Positions 7,934 to 15,672 of a stretch of DNA of 45,331 bases are shown here, piece by piece; position 1 is the stretch's first letter, and each line of letters opens with the position of its first letter. Position numbers and translations under genes: made by a program. The notes beneath the pieces are model-generated. The model did not search any database. It was not told where the DNA came from and worked only from the letters and a program-made list of their open reading frames with translations. The DNA comes from a virus, in IMG/VR virus record IMGVR_UViG_3300032177_000022, positions 1 to 45,331 of that record. One strand, written 5' to 3'.

Positions 7934-8307
7934 ACGGCGTCCTTCGCCTCATAGCCGTTCACCGCCCTGGCGGCGTTGTAGAGGTCGATGATCAGCGAGT
8001 CGGGCCACTCCGGGCCAAGCAGTTGATCGACCGTCACCGGGGGTTCCATCGTGGCCGCGATCCACTCCTCAAGGAAGTGGGCGCCTTCGACCTCCTTCAC
8101 ATCCTTGCCGTTGGGGTCCGGCTTGCCATCGGTGTGCGTGAGGGGGTTGCCGTCCGGGCCGCACACCCACACACGGGCCTTGAGCGCCGCCAGTTCGGGC
8201 CGAAGCAACTCCCGAAGCTCGACCTTCACGTCGCCGATGGGGAAAGACTTCCGCTTGACCGCCTTCTTTGCCGCCGCCGCCAGTTTCTCGTAATCCAGTG
8301 CTGCCAT
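7924..8307 (-). CDS. Tail assembly chaperone, short form (G-type), 127 aa
   Basis: It starts at ATG 8307 with AGGAG upstream and ends at the TGA that follows the slippery heptamer. The N-terminus is a Lys/Ala helix, the centre is beta-like (VWVCGPDGNPL, with a DGKPDPNG turn), and the C-terminus is a helical region ending VNGYEAKDAVKN. It lies between the major-tail-like gene and the tape measure, as G does in lambda. Most ribosomes would stop here, giving the short chaperone in excess over the frameshifted form; that ratio matters for tail assembly in related phages. Confidence 0.8.
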   Translation of the reverse strand: MAALDYEKLAAAAKKAVKRKSFPIGDVKVELRELLRPELAALKARVWVCGPDGNPLTHTDGKPDPNGKDVKEVEGAHFLEEWIAATMEPPVTVDQLLGPEWPDSLIIDLYNAARAVNGYEAKDAVKN

Positions 8308-8333
8308 TTCGCGTTACTCCTGTCTCTGTTAAT

Positions 8334-8382
8334 TGCCAACTGCCAACTGTCAACTGTCAATTGCCAACTGTCCACTGTCCAC
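8334..8382. repeat. Seven tandem copies of a degenerate 7-bp unit
   Basis: Plus strand units are TGCCAAC, TGCCAAC, TGTCAAC, TGTCAAT, TGCCAAC, TGTCCAC and TGTCCAC. They lie between the major-tail-like gene and the chaperone gene, just beyond the hairpin at 8395-8437 and 27 nt upstream of the chaperone start. On the minus strand several units read TTGACA or TTGGCA, resembling -35 hexamers. Confidence 0.85.
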
Positions 8383-8385
8383 TGT

Positions 8386-8437
8386 AAAAAGGTCACCAAG
8401 GGCCGGACACGGCGCGGATGACCGGCCGGCCCCTGGT
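8386..8437 (-). terminator. Probable terminator after the major tail gene
   Basis: On the minus strand a 12-bp stem (8437-8426 with 8406-8395, one G-T wobble, 19-nt loop) is followed four bases later by TTTTT (8390-8386). It lies 15 nt after the stop of the 8453-9241 gene. A terminator or attenuator here would raise the major tail mRNA over downstream tail genes. Confidence 0.6.
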
Positions 8438-8452
8438 AACGCGAATCCGTAA

Positions 8453-9241
8453 TCAAGCCGCCAGGATGGCCCGGAATCGGACCTGGAGCGCCTGCGTGAG
8501 CGTGCCAGCAAGGTCAATTTCCTTGTCCCCGGAAGCAACCGTGATCCGGTTGGCTGCCGCGAACGTGATCGTGTGTTCGTTGCCGGGCTCCACAACCGCC
8601 GTATCGACGAGCGTGTACCCGTCGCTGGCGCCCGACGACACGGTAACGTCGTTGGCATTCGTGGCTGGGGCCTTGAAGTACATCTCGGTGATCTTGTAGC
8701 CGGTCAGGTTCACCGTGCCGGCCGATCCGCAGGCCGTCAGGTCAATCGTGGCCACGCCAGCCGCCATCGTGACGGTGTAGAGCGGAACAACGACTTCGCC
8801 GGCAACCGCACTGCCGTCTGTCATCGTCCAACCCGCGTTCAGGGCGATGGTGAAGTCCGACGTGTTATGCTTGCTGTCCTCCATCCGGCCGAGGCTCATC
8901 TTCTCGATGCCGCCCGTGCCCGCAATGGTCAGACCGTCAGACAGGAGCAACGAGATCGCGCAGCCGTTGATGCCTACAACGTCGTTGATCTCTTTCTGCC
9001 GGACCTTCTCGTAGGTCAGGGTGGCCTCGATGGTCGCCGACTGCTGGCTGCAAAGCGCCTGCTGCTCAAAGCCGGTGCGGTCGCCGCTGATGGGCGTCCA
9101 CGTGTCCTTCTTGTGCTGCCTGCCGGGCGGGGTCAGGTTCTCGACGCCCTGAATGTCCACCGTGACTGTGCCGCCGCCGGGCGTGACGACCGTAAGGTGC
9201 GCCACCGTGTTAAAACTTCCGTCAAAATCGTCCGTTGCCAT
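8453..9241 (-). CDS. Putative major tail (tube) protein, 262 aa
   Basis: The ATG at 9241 has AAGGAG 9 nt upstream; the frame extends upstream to 9700 but only as a shadow. The protein is beta-rich and mildly acidic, starting with a soluble segment that includes GGGTVTVDIQGVENL. It then has a long beta region with two Gly/Ser/Thr-rich parts, the later one (about 170-262) resembling an Ig-like addition. Position between the tail-terminator-like gene and the chaperone gene, and the following terminator, fit the tail tube subunit. The assignment is by synteny and composition; no diagnostic motif exists for this family. Confidence 0.65.
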   Translation of the reverse strand: MATDDFDGSFNTVAHLTVVTPGGGTVTVDIQGVENLTPPGRQHKKDTWTPISGDRTGFEQQALCSQQSATIEATLTYEKVRQKEINDVVGINGCAISLLLSDGLTIAGTGGIEKMSLGRMEDSKHNTSDFTIALNAGWTMTDGSAVAGEVVVPLYTVTMAAGVATIDLTACGSAGTVNLTGYKITEMYFKAPATNANDVTVSSGASDGYTLVDTAVVEPGNEHTITFAAANRITVASGDKEIDLAGTLTQALQVRFRAILAA

Positions 9242-9258
9242 GGTTGATTCTCCTTGTG

Positions 9259-9783
9259 TTAGGTTCGGCGGCGCAACCCGACCGCCCGATACGTGACAAT
9301 GATGTCCGAGTAAAACAACGACGCCTCGGTTTCGAGGCGCAAACGATCGTAAGCACCCTCTGGGCCGTGCCGCACGGAAATCACCTGTGCGCCGGCAAAG
9401 GGGTGGACCGCCGCCGGGCAAGCCAACTGCCGGGCGCACAGCCATTCGATGATCTCCGAACGCAACTGCATCAGGAGGGCGGCCTGGCTCTCGCTGATGC
9501 CGCCGCTGGTGAGGTCCGCGATCCGCTGGAGCATGACGACGTGGACGCCGAACGTGTCGTCGTAGAGTCCGTTCATGCTCAGGCGGTCGGAAAGGTCGTC
9601 GCCCGGAATGACCTGGAGCATCACGGCCTGTCCAATCTCGGGGATTGAGGCCAGGTCCAGCTTGCGGGCGAAGAGCCGCACGGCGGACACCGCCAGGCAA
9701 AAGGTGGCTGAGCCTGTGGTCAGGCTTGTCACGACCGCCCTGGCGGCGGCATCGGTCTGTCCAAATGTGGTCTGTGTGGCCAT
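9259..9783 (-). CDS. Putative tail terminator or tail completion protein, 174 aa
   Basis: The gene lies directly upstream of the tail tube gene, the usual site for the tail terminator (lambda U or HK97 gp10-region equivalents). The protein is mixed alpha/beta, with an N-terminal Thr/Ala-rich segment and a central FGVHVVMLQRI strand-helix. A RSEIIEWL helix near residue 108 and a C-terminal YSDIIVTYRAVG strand follow. These resemble the short strand-helix layout of tail-terminator proteins, which cap the tail tube and join it to the head. No catalytic motif is present. The call rests on synteny and pattern. Confidence 0.55.
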   Translation of the reverse strand: MATQTTFGQTDAAARAVVTSLTTGSATFCLAVSAVRLFARKLDLASIPEIGQAVMLQVIPGDDLSDRLSMNGLYDDTFGVHVVMLQRIADLTSGGISESQAALLMQLRSEIIEWLCARQLACPAAVHPFAGAQVISVRHGPEGAYDRLRLETEASLFYSDIIVTYRAVGLRRRT

Positions 9784-9784
9784 G

Positions 9785-10147
9785 TCAGATTGGACCCTTC
9801 GTGTGAATCTTCAGTGCTGTGCCGGCCGGGCCGATGCGGTCGTAGACGTTCATCGGCGCCGGGGCCGTGACCTCGTACATGGCCCCCGTCTGGTCTGCGA
9901 TCCGGTCGCCGCGGGCGGGGATGAAGGCGGCGCCCAGGCTTGCCGCCGCCACGATGAAATCGACGAACTCGTGAGTGATCGGCACTTCGCCGTCGAGGAT
10001 TTCACAGCCGCCGCGGGTGAGGGTCGCGTCCACGTTGGCAATGGTATCCCCGCCGCGCATGTAGGTGATCGGCGTGTTGGCGTGTGCAGCGAAGTCGCCC
10101 GCGAGCTTCGATACCGCCTCGGCCATTCTGTTTGCGTTCCGTGTCAT
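9785..10147 (-). CDS. Putative head-tail joining or completion protein, 120 aa
   Basis: The frame could begin at TTG 10159, which overlaps the upstream stop as TTGA, but the ATG at 10147 has GGAG upstream (13 nt) and is given here. The protein has a helical N-terminus, a YMRGG turn followed by beta strands, and an IPARGDRI..QTGAMYEVTAPAP stretch. That stretch is like the barrel of head-closure or stopper proteins, which often read as arGD.I..ggt.Y.V. It lies between the large fibre-like gene and the tail terminator. Head-closure function is inferred. Confidence 0.6.
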   Translation of the reverse strand: MTRNANRMAEAVSKLAGDFAAHANTPITYMRGGDTIANVDATLTRGGCEILDGEVPITHEFVDFIVAAASLGAAFIPARGDRIADQTGAMYEVTAPAPMNVYDRIGPAGTALKIHTKGPI

Positions 10148-10155
10148 CGGGTCGT

Positions 10156-11997
10156 TCAAACTCCGGCGGCAATCGCCTTCTTGACAGTCATCCGGCCATG
10201 TGTGCGGTATCCGATATGTCCATTGGCCAGCGTGCAGACGAACTCATAGACGTAATTGTGCGCCAACTGGGGCGGGCTGGTCTCGAAGGCCGCCGTCTGT
10301 GCCGCCGTCAGGTCGGCGGCAAAGGTGATCGTGGTGCCGTCGATGGCGATGGTGGCCGCGACTTGCAGGTCGGCCTTCACAGACACGCCGTCGACCGCCG
10401 AGAGGTACTGCACGGAGTCCATGATTCGCAGCACGGCCGTGGCGGTGGCAAGGCTGGGCCCGGCGTAGTCTGTGACGGTGATGGAGAACTGTGTGCCGTC
10501 GGCTGCCCGGTAGTCATCGCCGGCCCACAGCGTGGCCAGGCTGGCCTCGCCGACGGTGGATGCGTAGGTGATCCGCCCGCTGCCGATGGTGTCGGTCTTG
10601 ACCTTGATCGCGTCGACGACGGTGTCGATGGCGTCCAGTTCGGCGTCGACGCTTCCCGCCGCCGGCGTTCCGGTGGAAGGCGCGAGCTTTAGTGCGTTGC
10701 GGGTTTCCTGGGCGGTCAGGCCGCCGGTCTTGTCGGCCAGGGCCTCGTTGCTGTCGGTGGCGTTGTCGAAGGTTCCGCCGATGTCGCTTGGCAGGGTCGC
10801 TCCGCTGTCCTTGCGGAACAATGCGCGGAAGAAGCCCAGGACCGTGTTGACGGTCGTGCCCGTGAAGGCCCCGATGCGAGCCAACAGGGTTGTAACGCCG
10901 GCGGAGTCCGGCGGCGCATTCGTCAGGCTCGTAACCGTGCCGCTGTCAACAATCACGTGCTGGTTTGCGGCGAGAGAGACGCCGCTTGCCGCCGTTATAT
11001 TTGTCGGCGTGGCGAAGCCGGTCGGGGTAATCCAGGCCGCATCGCCGCGATCCCGCAGGGCCTCCGCGCTGTCGGTGGTCGGGTCGAACGTGCCGGTGGT
11101 GTCCTGGATTTCCGCCAGTGCTGCGGAGTTCATAGTCCGCTTGTTGTAGAGTCCCCTCAGCCAGTGTGCCAGGCTCGTGATGCCAGCCAGGATGGTTGCG
11201 ATTGCACCCACGCTGGCTTCCTTGGCCACGCCGCCGTTGCTGTCATACGCGGCCAGGGCGGCGGCGGCTCCGATCTGAACCACGTTGCCGGAGGAGTTGA
11301 GGAACGTGCCTGTGCCAGTAAGATAAATGTCGGAGACAACCCCGTAATTGGACTGGCCGACAGAACCCCCGATGTTGGTCTGGCCGTTACCTATGATTCC
11401 TTGATTGACCTGGCCATCGCCGCTATATCCGTAATTGTACAGCCCATAGGCGCCGCCGATATTGTTCTGGCCGTTTCTTATTCCTTCGCAGTGCAAACCG
11501 TCCTTGTCGTTCGCCGTGCTCTCCGTCCTTACCGCGTGATCCGTGTCGCTGAAGACATGGAAGTTACGCATCACAAGGTCCACGTCGTCAACGTCGCCCG
11601 TGCCGAGGAACACGCTCGCCACGTTCGCCGCCGCCGGTGCGCTGGCGTTAATCTGCCGCACATCCGCCGCCCCGCCGGCCGGGACAAGCGTCGTGCCATT
11701 CCAGTACCACAAGCACGAGCACACGCGATAGTCTGTCTGCGCAGGGTTCGCCCCGGCCTGAACGTACACATCGAGCCAGTAGAATCCCGCCGCGACTGCC
11801 GGGAAAGTGGCTTGCACGGCCACGTTGCCGCTGGAGGCGGCATGGACCTCGATCAGGGCGATGTCGTAGTCGCCCCAGTTGGCATCGTCGAACGCCTCGG
11901 GGTTCGTGCCGTGATACCAGTTGCCGAGCATGTCGCGCACTATGGCATAGACCGTCTCGGCCCCATCGTCATGGATCAGTTGGATTTCGTTAGCCAT
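10156..11997 (-). CDS. Large baseplate or tail-fibre-like protein, 613 aa
   Basis: Start ATG 11997 has GAGGAG 8 nt upstream. The N-terminal 130 residues look like a beta-sandwich. Residues about 170-235 hold repeated Asn/Gly motifs (GQNNIGG, GQTNIGG, QSNYG), as in fibre shafts. The centre has long low-complexity Thr/Ala/Ser repeats with a VDAIKVKTD coil typical of phage appendage proteins. The last 130 residues (an FSITVTDYAG strand through FAADLTAAQTAAF to a YVYEFVC..NGHIGY end) follow the pattern of the BppU-type N-terminal domain of baseplate upper proteins. The protein is probably a multi-domain virion appendage. It overlaps the next upstream gene by 8 nt. Confidence 0.7.
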   Translation of the reverse strand: MANEIQLIHDDGAETVYAIVRDMLGNWYHGTNPEAFDDANWGDYDIALIEVHAASSGNVAVQATFPAVAAGFYWLDVYVQAGANPAQTDYRVCSCLWYWNGTTLVPAGGAADVRQINASAPAAANVASVFLGTGDVDDVDLVMRNFHVFSDTDHAVRTESTANDKDGLHCEGIRNGQNNIGGAYGLYNYGYSGDGQVNQGIIGNGQTNIGGSVGQSNYGVVSDIYLTGTGTFLNSSGNVVQIGAAAALAAYDSNGGVAKEASVGAIATILAGITSLAHWLRGLYNKRTMNSAALAEIQDTTGTFDPTTDSAEALRDRGDAAWITPTGFATPTNITAASGVSLAANQHVIVDSGTVTSLTNAPPDSAGVTTLLARIGAFTGTTVNTVLGFFRALFRKDSGATLPSDIGGTFDNATDSNEALADKTGGLTAQETRNALKLAPSTGTPAAGSVDAELDAIDTVVDAIKVKTDTIGSGRITYASTVGEASLATLWAGDDYRAADGTQFSITVTDYAGPSLATATAVLRIMDSVQYLSAVDGVSVKADLQVAATIAIDGTTITFAADLTAAQTAAFETSPPQLAHNYVYEFVCTLANGHIGYRTHGRMTVKKAIAAGV

Positions 11998-12241
11998 GCG
12001 ACTGCTCCTCGACCGCATCGAGTATCTCGCGGATCACGTCCTGGTCGCGCGGTTCGGGGTCGTCGTAGCTCACCATCGCTCGCATCGCCCGCGCGTACAG
12101 GATACTTGCCGCGTCGAAGTCCCGCTGTGCCGCCGCCAGCAATCCGGCGTAGTGGGCCATGGACCGCCCCGCGATTCCCGCTGTCCGCTCCGCGTCGCTG
12201 GCTGTCGGTCTTGGTCGTGGTGTTGTGATTTCATTCGCCAT
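11990..12241 (-). CDS. Small helical protein, 83 aa, unknown
   Basis: It starts with ATG 12241 (GAGGAG 7 nt upstream) and overlaps the fibre gene by 8 nt, so the two are probably translated together. The N-terminus begins MANEI, as does the product of the next gene downstream, but the rest differs. The body is alpha-helical (SMAHYAGLLAAAQRDF, ASILYARAMRAM) with an acidic C-terminus. A chaperone or assembly factor for the adjacent fibre is possible but unproven. Confidence 0.65.
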   Translation of the reverse strand: MANEITTPRPRPTASDAERTAGIAGRSMAHYAGLLAAAQRDFDAASILYARAMRAMVSYDDPEPRDQDVIREILDAVEEQSHG

Positions 12242-12284
12242 TCATCTTCTCCTCGGCGTAGAACTGCCCGGACTGGTTCTTTTT

Positions 12285-13277
12285 TTACGCATTGATTCGG
12301 CCTCCTCTCACCGGGCGAACCACAAGCGTTGCGGTGGTCTTGAGCGATACACTCACACGAGGGTAGGATTGCGACCAGTCTACGTAATCTGCGTAAGTGC
12401 TACTGGCCCCGAATGTGGATGACCAGTAGAACAATATACTTGTGCCTGGAAATGCAACACGATTTACGGACGGCCCGGCAGAGGTCAGCGAGCAATCGCT
12501 CAGCAAGAACAACTCAAAAAGGTTCGGCACTCGCCAGTCCGCGCTGAAGCCCGCGTAATTCAGGGCCAGGGAGTTTGTCAGGGCGCTGGCCCACGTCACC
12601 TGTGCCACTGCCGCTCCCAGGACCGTACCCCCGGCCTGCGTCGTGTCCTCGGCTGATGAGTTCACGTTGATGGTGATCGTGTTGGCCGCGATGGCGTAGA
12701 TGATATGGTTGCCGTTGACCGTTGGCGAGGCGACGCCATGATGGTCCGTCACCCCCGATATATTCACCAGTTGCCCGATGCGGAAGGTGTGGGCCGTCAT
12801 CGTCAATACGGAGGTGGCTCCCTTCGTCCACGACTCCACAGTATCGGTGTTGATGGTCGCCCAGACCGTCTCTCGCCAGTATGTCGGGAAGTTGGCAATA
12901 TCTGCGGCCAGGGTCGCCCCGGCGGCGTGGGCAACGGCGCACACATAATACTTGACCGCGCCGACGGAATCGAAAATCAGGTCAGCCGCCGCGTAGTTAT
13001 TGGTCGTCGCCCAGTTGCCCCGAACGATCTGTACCTGGTTGGTCGCGTGTACGCCCGTCGCGCCGGGGATGATAAGCTCCGGCTGCTTGACCCATTGCAG
13101 GCCGGTGGCGCGGTCGCTGATGGTGCCGTTGCCGAGGTCGAGGAACCGCGTGGCCTGGATTGCGCCGCCGCTGACCCCGCGCGGGTTGCCGGCCTGGAGG
13201 TCGCCGTCATCGCCGGTGGCGTAGCTCGTCACCTGCCCGGTGCGCGGCAAGTACAATCTAGGCGTTTCTGTTTTCAT
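12285..13277 (-). CDS. Lcl/DUF1566-domain protein, probable receptor-binding or adhesin, 330 aa
   Basis: The product has the conserved elements of the Lcl C-terminal (DUF1566) domain: TGQVTSYATGDDGDLQAG at 13-30, RFLDLGNGTISDRATGLQW at about 44-62, FSADWRVPN near 245, YWSS near 285 and VVRPVRGG at the end. A 100-residue insertion (about 140-235) splits the domain. The fold is C-type-lectin-like in relatives and often acts in surface binding, so a host-recognition role is likely. Its ATG overlaps the HNH gene stop by ATGA. The gene is of the type often used as the variable target of diversity-generating retroelements, but no reverse transcriptase or template repeat was found here. Confidence 0.8.
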   Translation of the reverse strand: MKTETPRLYLPRTGQVTSYATGDDGDLQAGNPRGVSGGAIQATRFLDLGNGTISDRATGLQWVKQPELIIPGATGVHATNQVQIVRGNWATTNNYAAADLIFDSVGAVKYYVCAVAHAAGATLAADIANFPTYWRETVWATINTDTVESWTKGATSVLTMTAHTFRIGQLVNISGVTDHHGVASPTVNGNHIIYAIAANTITINVNSSAEDTTQAGGTVLGAAVAQVTWASALTNSLALNYAGFSADWRVPNLFELFLLSDCSLTSAGPSVNRVAFPGTSILFYWSSTFGASSTYADYVDWSQSYPRVSVSLKTTATLVVRPVRGGRINA

Positions 13278-13783
13278 GCCACATGTTTCCAGATGCGTCT
13301 TGACAGAATCTCGTTGATGGTGCTCTTGCCAACATTGTACATCTTCGCCAATGCGCGTTGAGTAACGCCGCCGATCGCGTAGGCAAAACGAATGGACCGT
13401 ACACTGGATTCGGTTAGAATAACCCGGCCATGCTGTTCGCCTCGCATCACTCTTTCAGGATGGGTATAAGCACCATTACGTGCGCCGACTGCTATTCTCC
13501 CCTTGGCAACTGCATCCTGCATGTTGTCAGACTTCGTGCCAAGAAAGAGATGGTCCGGCCTTACACATTGCCTTACATCGCAATGATGCAGACAACAGAT
13601 ACCGATAGGAATAACGCCCACAATCATTTCGTAGGCAACGCGATGCGCCCGATGCCCCTTGCCGTTTATTGCAATCTGCCCGTATCCTTGGGTGTCTGTC
13701 GAACCTCTCCACAACCAACAACCGTCGAGATCGGTAGACTTATCGACTTTCGCCCAGAAACGCTCAGACAGAGTTTTTCTCAT
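13274..13783 (-). CDS. HNH homing endonuclease (HNH_3 type) with C-terminal HTH, 169 aa
   Basis: ATG at 13783 has AGGTG 8 nt upstream and is preferred over the longer frame to 13831. The N-terminus has the classic order of this family: ERFWAKV, CWLWRGS, GYGQI, HRVAYEM, GICCLHHCDVRQCVRPDHL, then LGTKSDN. The HNH motif residues are the His-His pair, the Asn-equivalent Asp/Arg segment and PDHL. The C-terminal 50 residues read as a helix-turn-helix (VTQRALAKMYNVGKSTI), the usual DNA-recognition module. Base composition is lower in GC than neighbours, as for an inserted mobile gene. It probably nicks or cuts related genomes lacking the insertion. Confidence 0.9.
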   Translation of the reverse strand: MRKTLSERFWAKVDKSTDLDGCWLWRGSTDTQGYGQIAINGKGHRAHRVAYEMIVGVIPIGICCLHHCDVRQCVRPDHLFLGTKSDNMQDAVAKGRIAVGARNGAYTHPERVMRGEQHGRVILTESSVRSIRFAYAIGGVTQRALAKMYNVGKSTINEILSRRIWKHVA

Positions 13784-13843
13784 TATAAGTTCACCTTCTA
13801 AGTGCGCGGCAGCCACAGTTTGTTGAGGCATTGAATCATTGGT

Positions 13844-14062
13844 TCACTTCTCGCAAAGCTGGAACTCCAGCCGGTCAATCAAATGCACGTCGCAGCCTAT
13901 CCTGTGGTCCTGCCAAAGCTCCATCGCCGTGTTCCGCAGGGCCGCAAGCTGGTCGCGGGCCAAGCCCTGCAACTGCACGCGGGTCAGCGGCCCGGTGTCG
14001 ATGTCCTGGTTGTCCGGCTCGTCGGCGTATAGGTCATCGTCGATGTACGGCGTCTTGGCCAT
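13844..14062 (-). CDS. Small acidic protein, 72 aa, unknown
   Basis: It starts at ATG 14062 just after the stop of the membrane protein gene (14065); GTG at 14068 is an alternative that would overlap that stop. The N-terminus is acidic (DDDLYADEPDNQDID) and the rest helical (LQGLARDQLAALRNTAMELW). It has no membrane segment. Position beside the membrane and lipoprotein genes suggests a part of that block. No family was recognised. Confidence 0.6.
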   Translation of the reverse strand: MAKTPYIDDDLYADEPDNQDIDTGPLTRVQLQGLARDQLAALRNTAMELWQDHRIGCDVHLIDRLEFQLCEK

Positions 14063-14064
14063 CT

Positions 14065-14844
14065 TCACACTTCCGCACCGTTCTTCACGGCGGTAATGGT
14101 CGTCTTCACACCGAGCGGGTCACCAGTGAGCGTAGCCGCCGTGGCGATAGCCGCCTTGACGGGTTCCTGGGCCTCGGGCGGCGCGGCCTCCACGCCCTGG
14201 ACGACGGCACCCAGCGCAGCCGTCACACGGTCTACCGTGCCGGTAAGCGTCGTCTTTGCCGCAACCAGCGACCGGCTGGACAGCAGCCACCACACGCCGA
14301 CGCCAACCATCAGCACCAGGGCCACAATGGCAATCCAAGGGTACACCTCAAAGAGCACGCCAGTGACCACCAGGGCCAACCCAGCGGCGGCGATTGCCAG
14401 GCCGAGCATGATCTGCTTTGCCCATATCGCCAGGATGATGCCGGCGGCCAGCATCAGCCCGCCGAAAATGCACAGCACGATTGGCCCGCGCCGAACCGTG
14501 TCCTTCCAGTCGGCGATTCCGCCGCCGGCAAACACGCCGCCGGACCCCTCGCCCACCGCGTAGTTCTGTCCCGTGAACGATGGGCTTTTGGAGTCGCGGC
14601 CCTTGAACGGCTCGATGCCGGACACCGCCTTGCTGGGATCGTTCCACAGCCAGACGGGCACTTCGACCTTGCGGGTGTAGCTGCCGCTGTTACCGTCAAA
14701 GGCTACCGGCGGCGGCGGCGTCTGCGTCGGAACAATGAGCAGGTCCAGAAGCGGCGTCGGGCGGTCGAGCGAGTTGCCATCGGCAGCCAGCACCGATACC
14801 GCCAGGGAGAGAATGACGAGAGCCAGAAAGATTAGACGTTTCAT
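14065..14844 (-). CDS. Exported membrane protein with three transmembrane segments, 259 aa
   Basis: Residues 1-20 form a signal peptide (Met-Lys-Arg, hydrophobic core, Ala-Ala end). An extracytoplasmic Pro-rich loop follows to about 120, then three hydrophobic helices at roughly 121-140, 141-163 and 167-190. The C-terminal 70 residues are Ala/Val/Thr-rich and soluble. It overlaps the next upstream lipoprotein gene by ATGA. The set of small envelope proteins here (14065-15639) may be a lysis or superinfection block. A holin-like role is possible, but the long soluble parts are not typical. Confidence 0.65.
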   Translation of the reverse strand: MKRLIFLALVILSLAVSVLAADGNSLDRPTPLLDLLIVPTQTPPPPVAFDGNSGSYTRKVEVPVWLWNDPSKAVSGIEPFKGRDSKSPSFTGQNYAVGEGSGGVFAGGGIADWKDTVRRGPIVLCIFGGLMLAAGIILAIWAKQIMLGLAIAAAGLALVVTGVLFEVYPWIAIVALVLMVGVGVWWLLSSRSLVAAKTTLTGTVDRVTAALGAVVQGVEAAPPEAQEPVKAAIATAATLTGDPLGVKTTITAVKNGAEV

Positions 14845-15101
14845 TTTCCACCTCCTGCCACGGGGCGCTTTACAAACACCATCTCGCGGTATTCCTTGCC
14901 CTTCAGGTCCCGCCAGGTGTAGTAGCCAACCGGAATGAACTCCTCGCCGCCCGCCTTAACGCTGAGGTCGGTCGGCTGTGGATTGCCTACCGGCACGGCT
15001 TTGCCGGCCGGCCCGCGCCAGGTCTCGCTGTACGTGGCGGAGCAGGAGGCGACCAGAAACAAGGCCACCACCACCATCAGCATCAATATCAGTCGCTTCA
15101 T
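14841..15101 (-). CDS. Small lipoprotein, 86 aa
   Basis: From ATG 15101 (AGGAG upstream) the sequence is MKR, a hydrophobic core, and the lipobox VASC with Cys20, so cleavage and lipidation at C20 are predicted. The mature part is about 67 aa and soluble, with Pro and aromatic residues (WRGPAG, PVGYYTW). It is followed with an ATGA overlap by the three-TM protein gene. Outer-membrane spanin subunits are small lipoproteins of this type, so an o-spanin role is one option. A longer frame to 15125 lacks a ribosome binding site. Confidence 0.65.
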   Translation of the reverse strand: MKRLILMLMVVVALFLVASCSATYSETWRGPAGKAVPVGNPQPTDLSVKAGGEEFIPVGYYTWRDLKGKEYREMVFVKRPVAGGGK

Positions 15102-15121
15102 GTTCGGTCTCCTCTTGTGTC

Positions 15122-15379
15122 TCATTTGGGTTTCGGCAAGCCGCCGTCCACGCCGTCCCGCGCATCCTGGATTTGCTTGGCCCTGGCGTAGTGGTCAACA
15201 AGGGCCGAGGTCATGTCGTTCGCGTCCAGTTTCTTATTCAGGGCCAACGTGGCGTCCAGTTTTGTCTCTGCGACAAACGAATCCAGCAGGGCGCTGTACT
15301 TCGCGTTCATAATCACGTCGCCGCATCCGGCGGTCGCCGGCATCAGCCCCACGAGGGCAATCAGAATCAGTCGCTTCAT
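15122..15379 (-). CDS. Small lipoprotein, 85 aa, helical
   Basis: The start MKRLILIALVG is nearly the same as in the neighbouring lipoprotein, and the lipobox is TAGC with Cys19. The mature part is helical (NAKYSALLDSFVAETKLDATLALNKKL) with a short Pro/Lys tail. It lies between the other lipoprotein gene and a small single-TM protein gene. The near-identical signal peptides suggest duplication or shared selection. A role in lysis (spanin pair) or exclusion is inferred only from class and context. Confidence 0.65.
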   Translation of the reverse strand: MKRLILIALVGLMPATAGCGDVIMNAKYSALLDSFVAETKLDATLALNKKLDANDMTSALVDHYARAKQIQDARDGVDGGLPKPK

Positions 15380-15390
15380 GGTCGGTCTCC

Positions 15391-15639
15391 TTACGGTTTC
15401 GCCGCCGTTTTGGGCGGCTTGACCGCCTCTTTGATTTCGCGTATGTCTTCAGCTATCCGTTCGAGATTGACCTCGGTGCTGGCCCGGAATTGCTCGTTCG
15501 CCCGGATTCGCACTTCGAGCAAACTCGCGTTGGCCTGCTGATTCCACCAGAACCCGGCAAGCAGTGCCGCAACCAACCCCAAAATTGACAGCATCAGCGC
15601 CAAGTGTTTTCTGCCGCAATCACTCACCTTTAGCACCAT
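15391..15639 (-). CDS. Small single-TM protein with periplasmic helix, 82 aa
   Basis: There is one hydrophobic segment at about residues 13-30 (LALMLSILGLVAALLAGF) followed by a charged helical region (about 35-72) and a Pro/Lys tail. The topology (short inside N-terminus, one TM, coiled-coil-like outside part) matches inner-membrane spanins as well as some holins. Next to it are two lipoprotein genes, which makes an inner/outer spanin pair conceivable. No sequence family was recognised. Confidence 0.6.
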   Translation of the reverse strand: MVLKVSDCGRKHLALMLSILGLVAALLAGFWWNQQANASLLEVRIRANEQFRASTEVNLERIAEDIREIKEAVKPPKTAAKP

Positions 15640-15672
15640 CGTTCGTTTCCATTCCTGGGCCCCTGGCCCGGC

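Noticed and set aside
12285-13277. Diversity-generating retroelement target in the Lcl/DUF1566 gene
   Set aside because: The fold is of the right type, but no reverse transcriptase gene and no second copy of the C-terminal sequence (template repeat) was found in the window.
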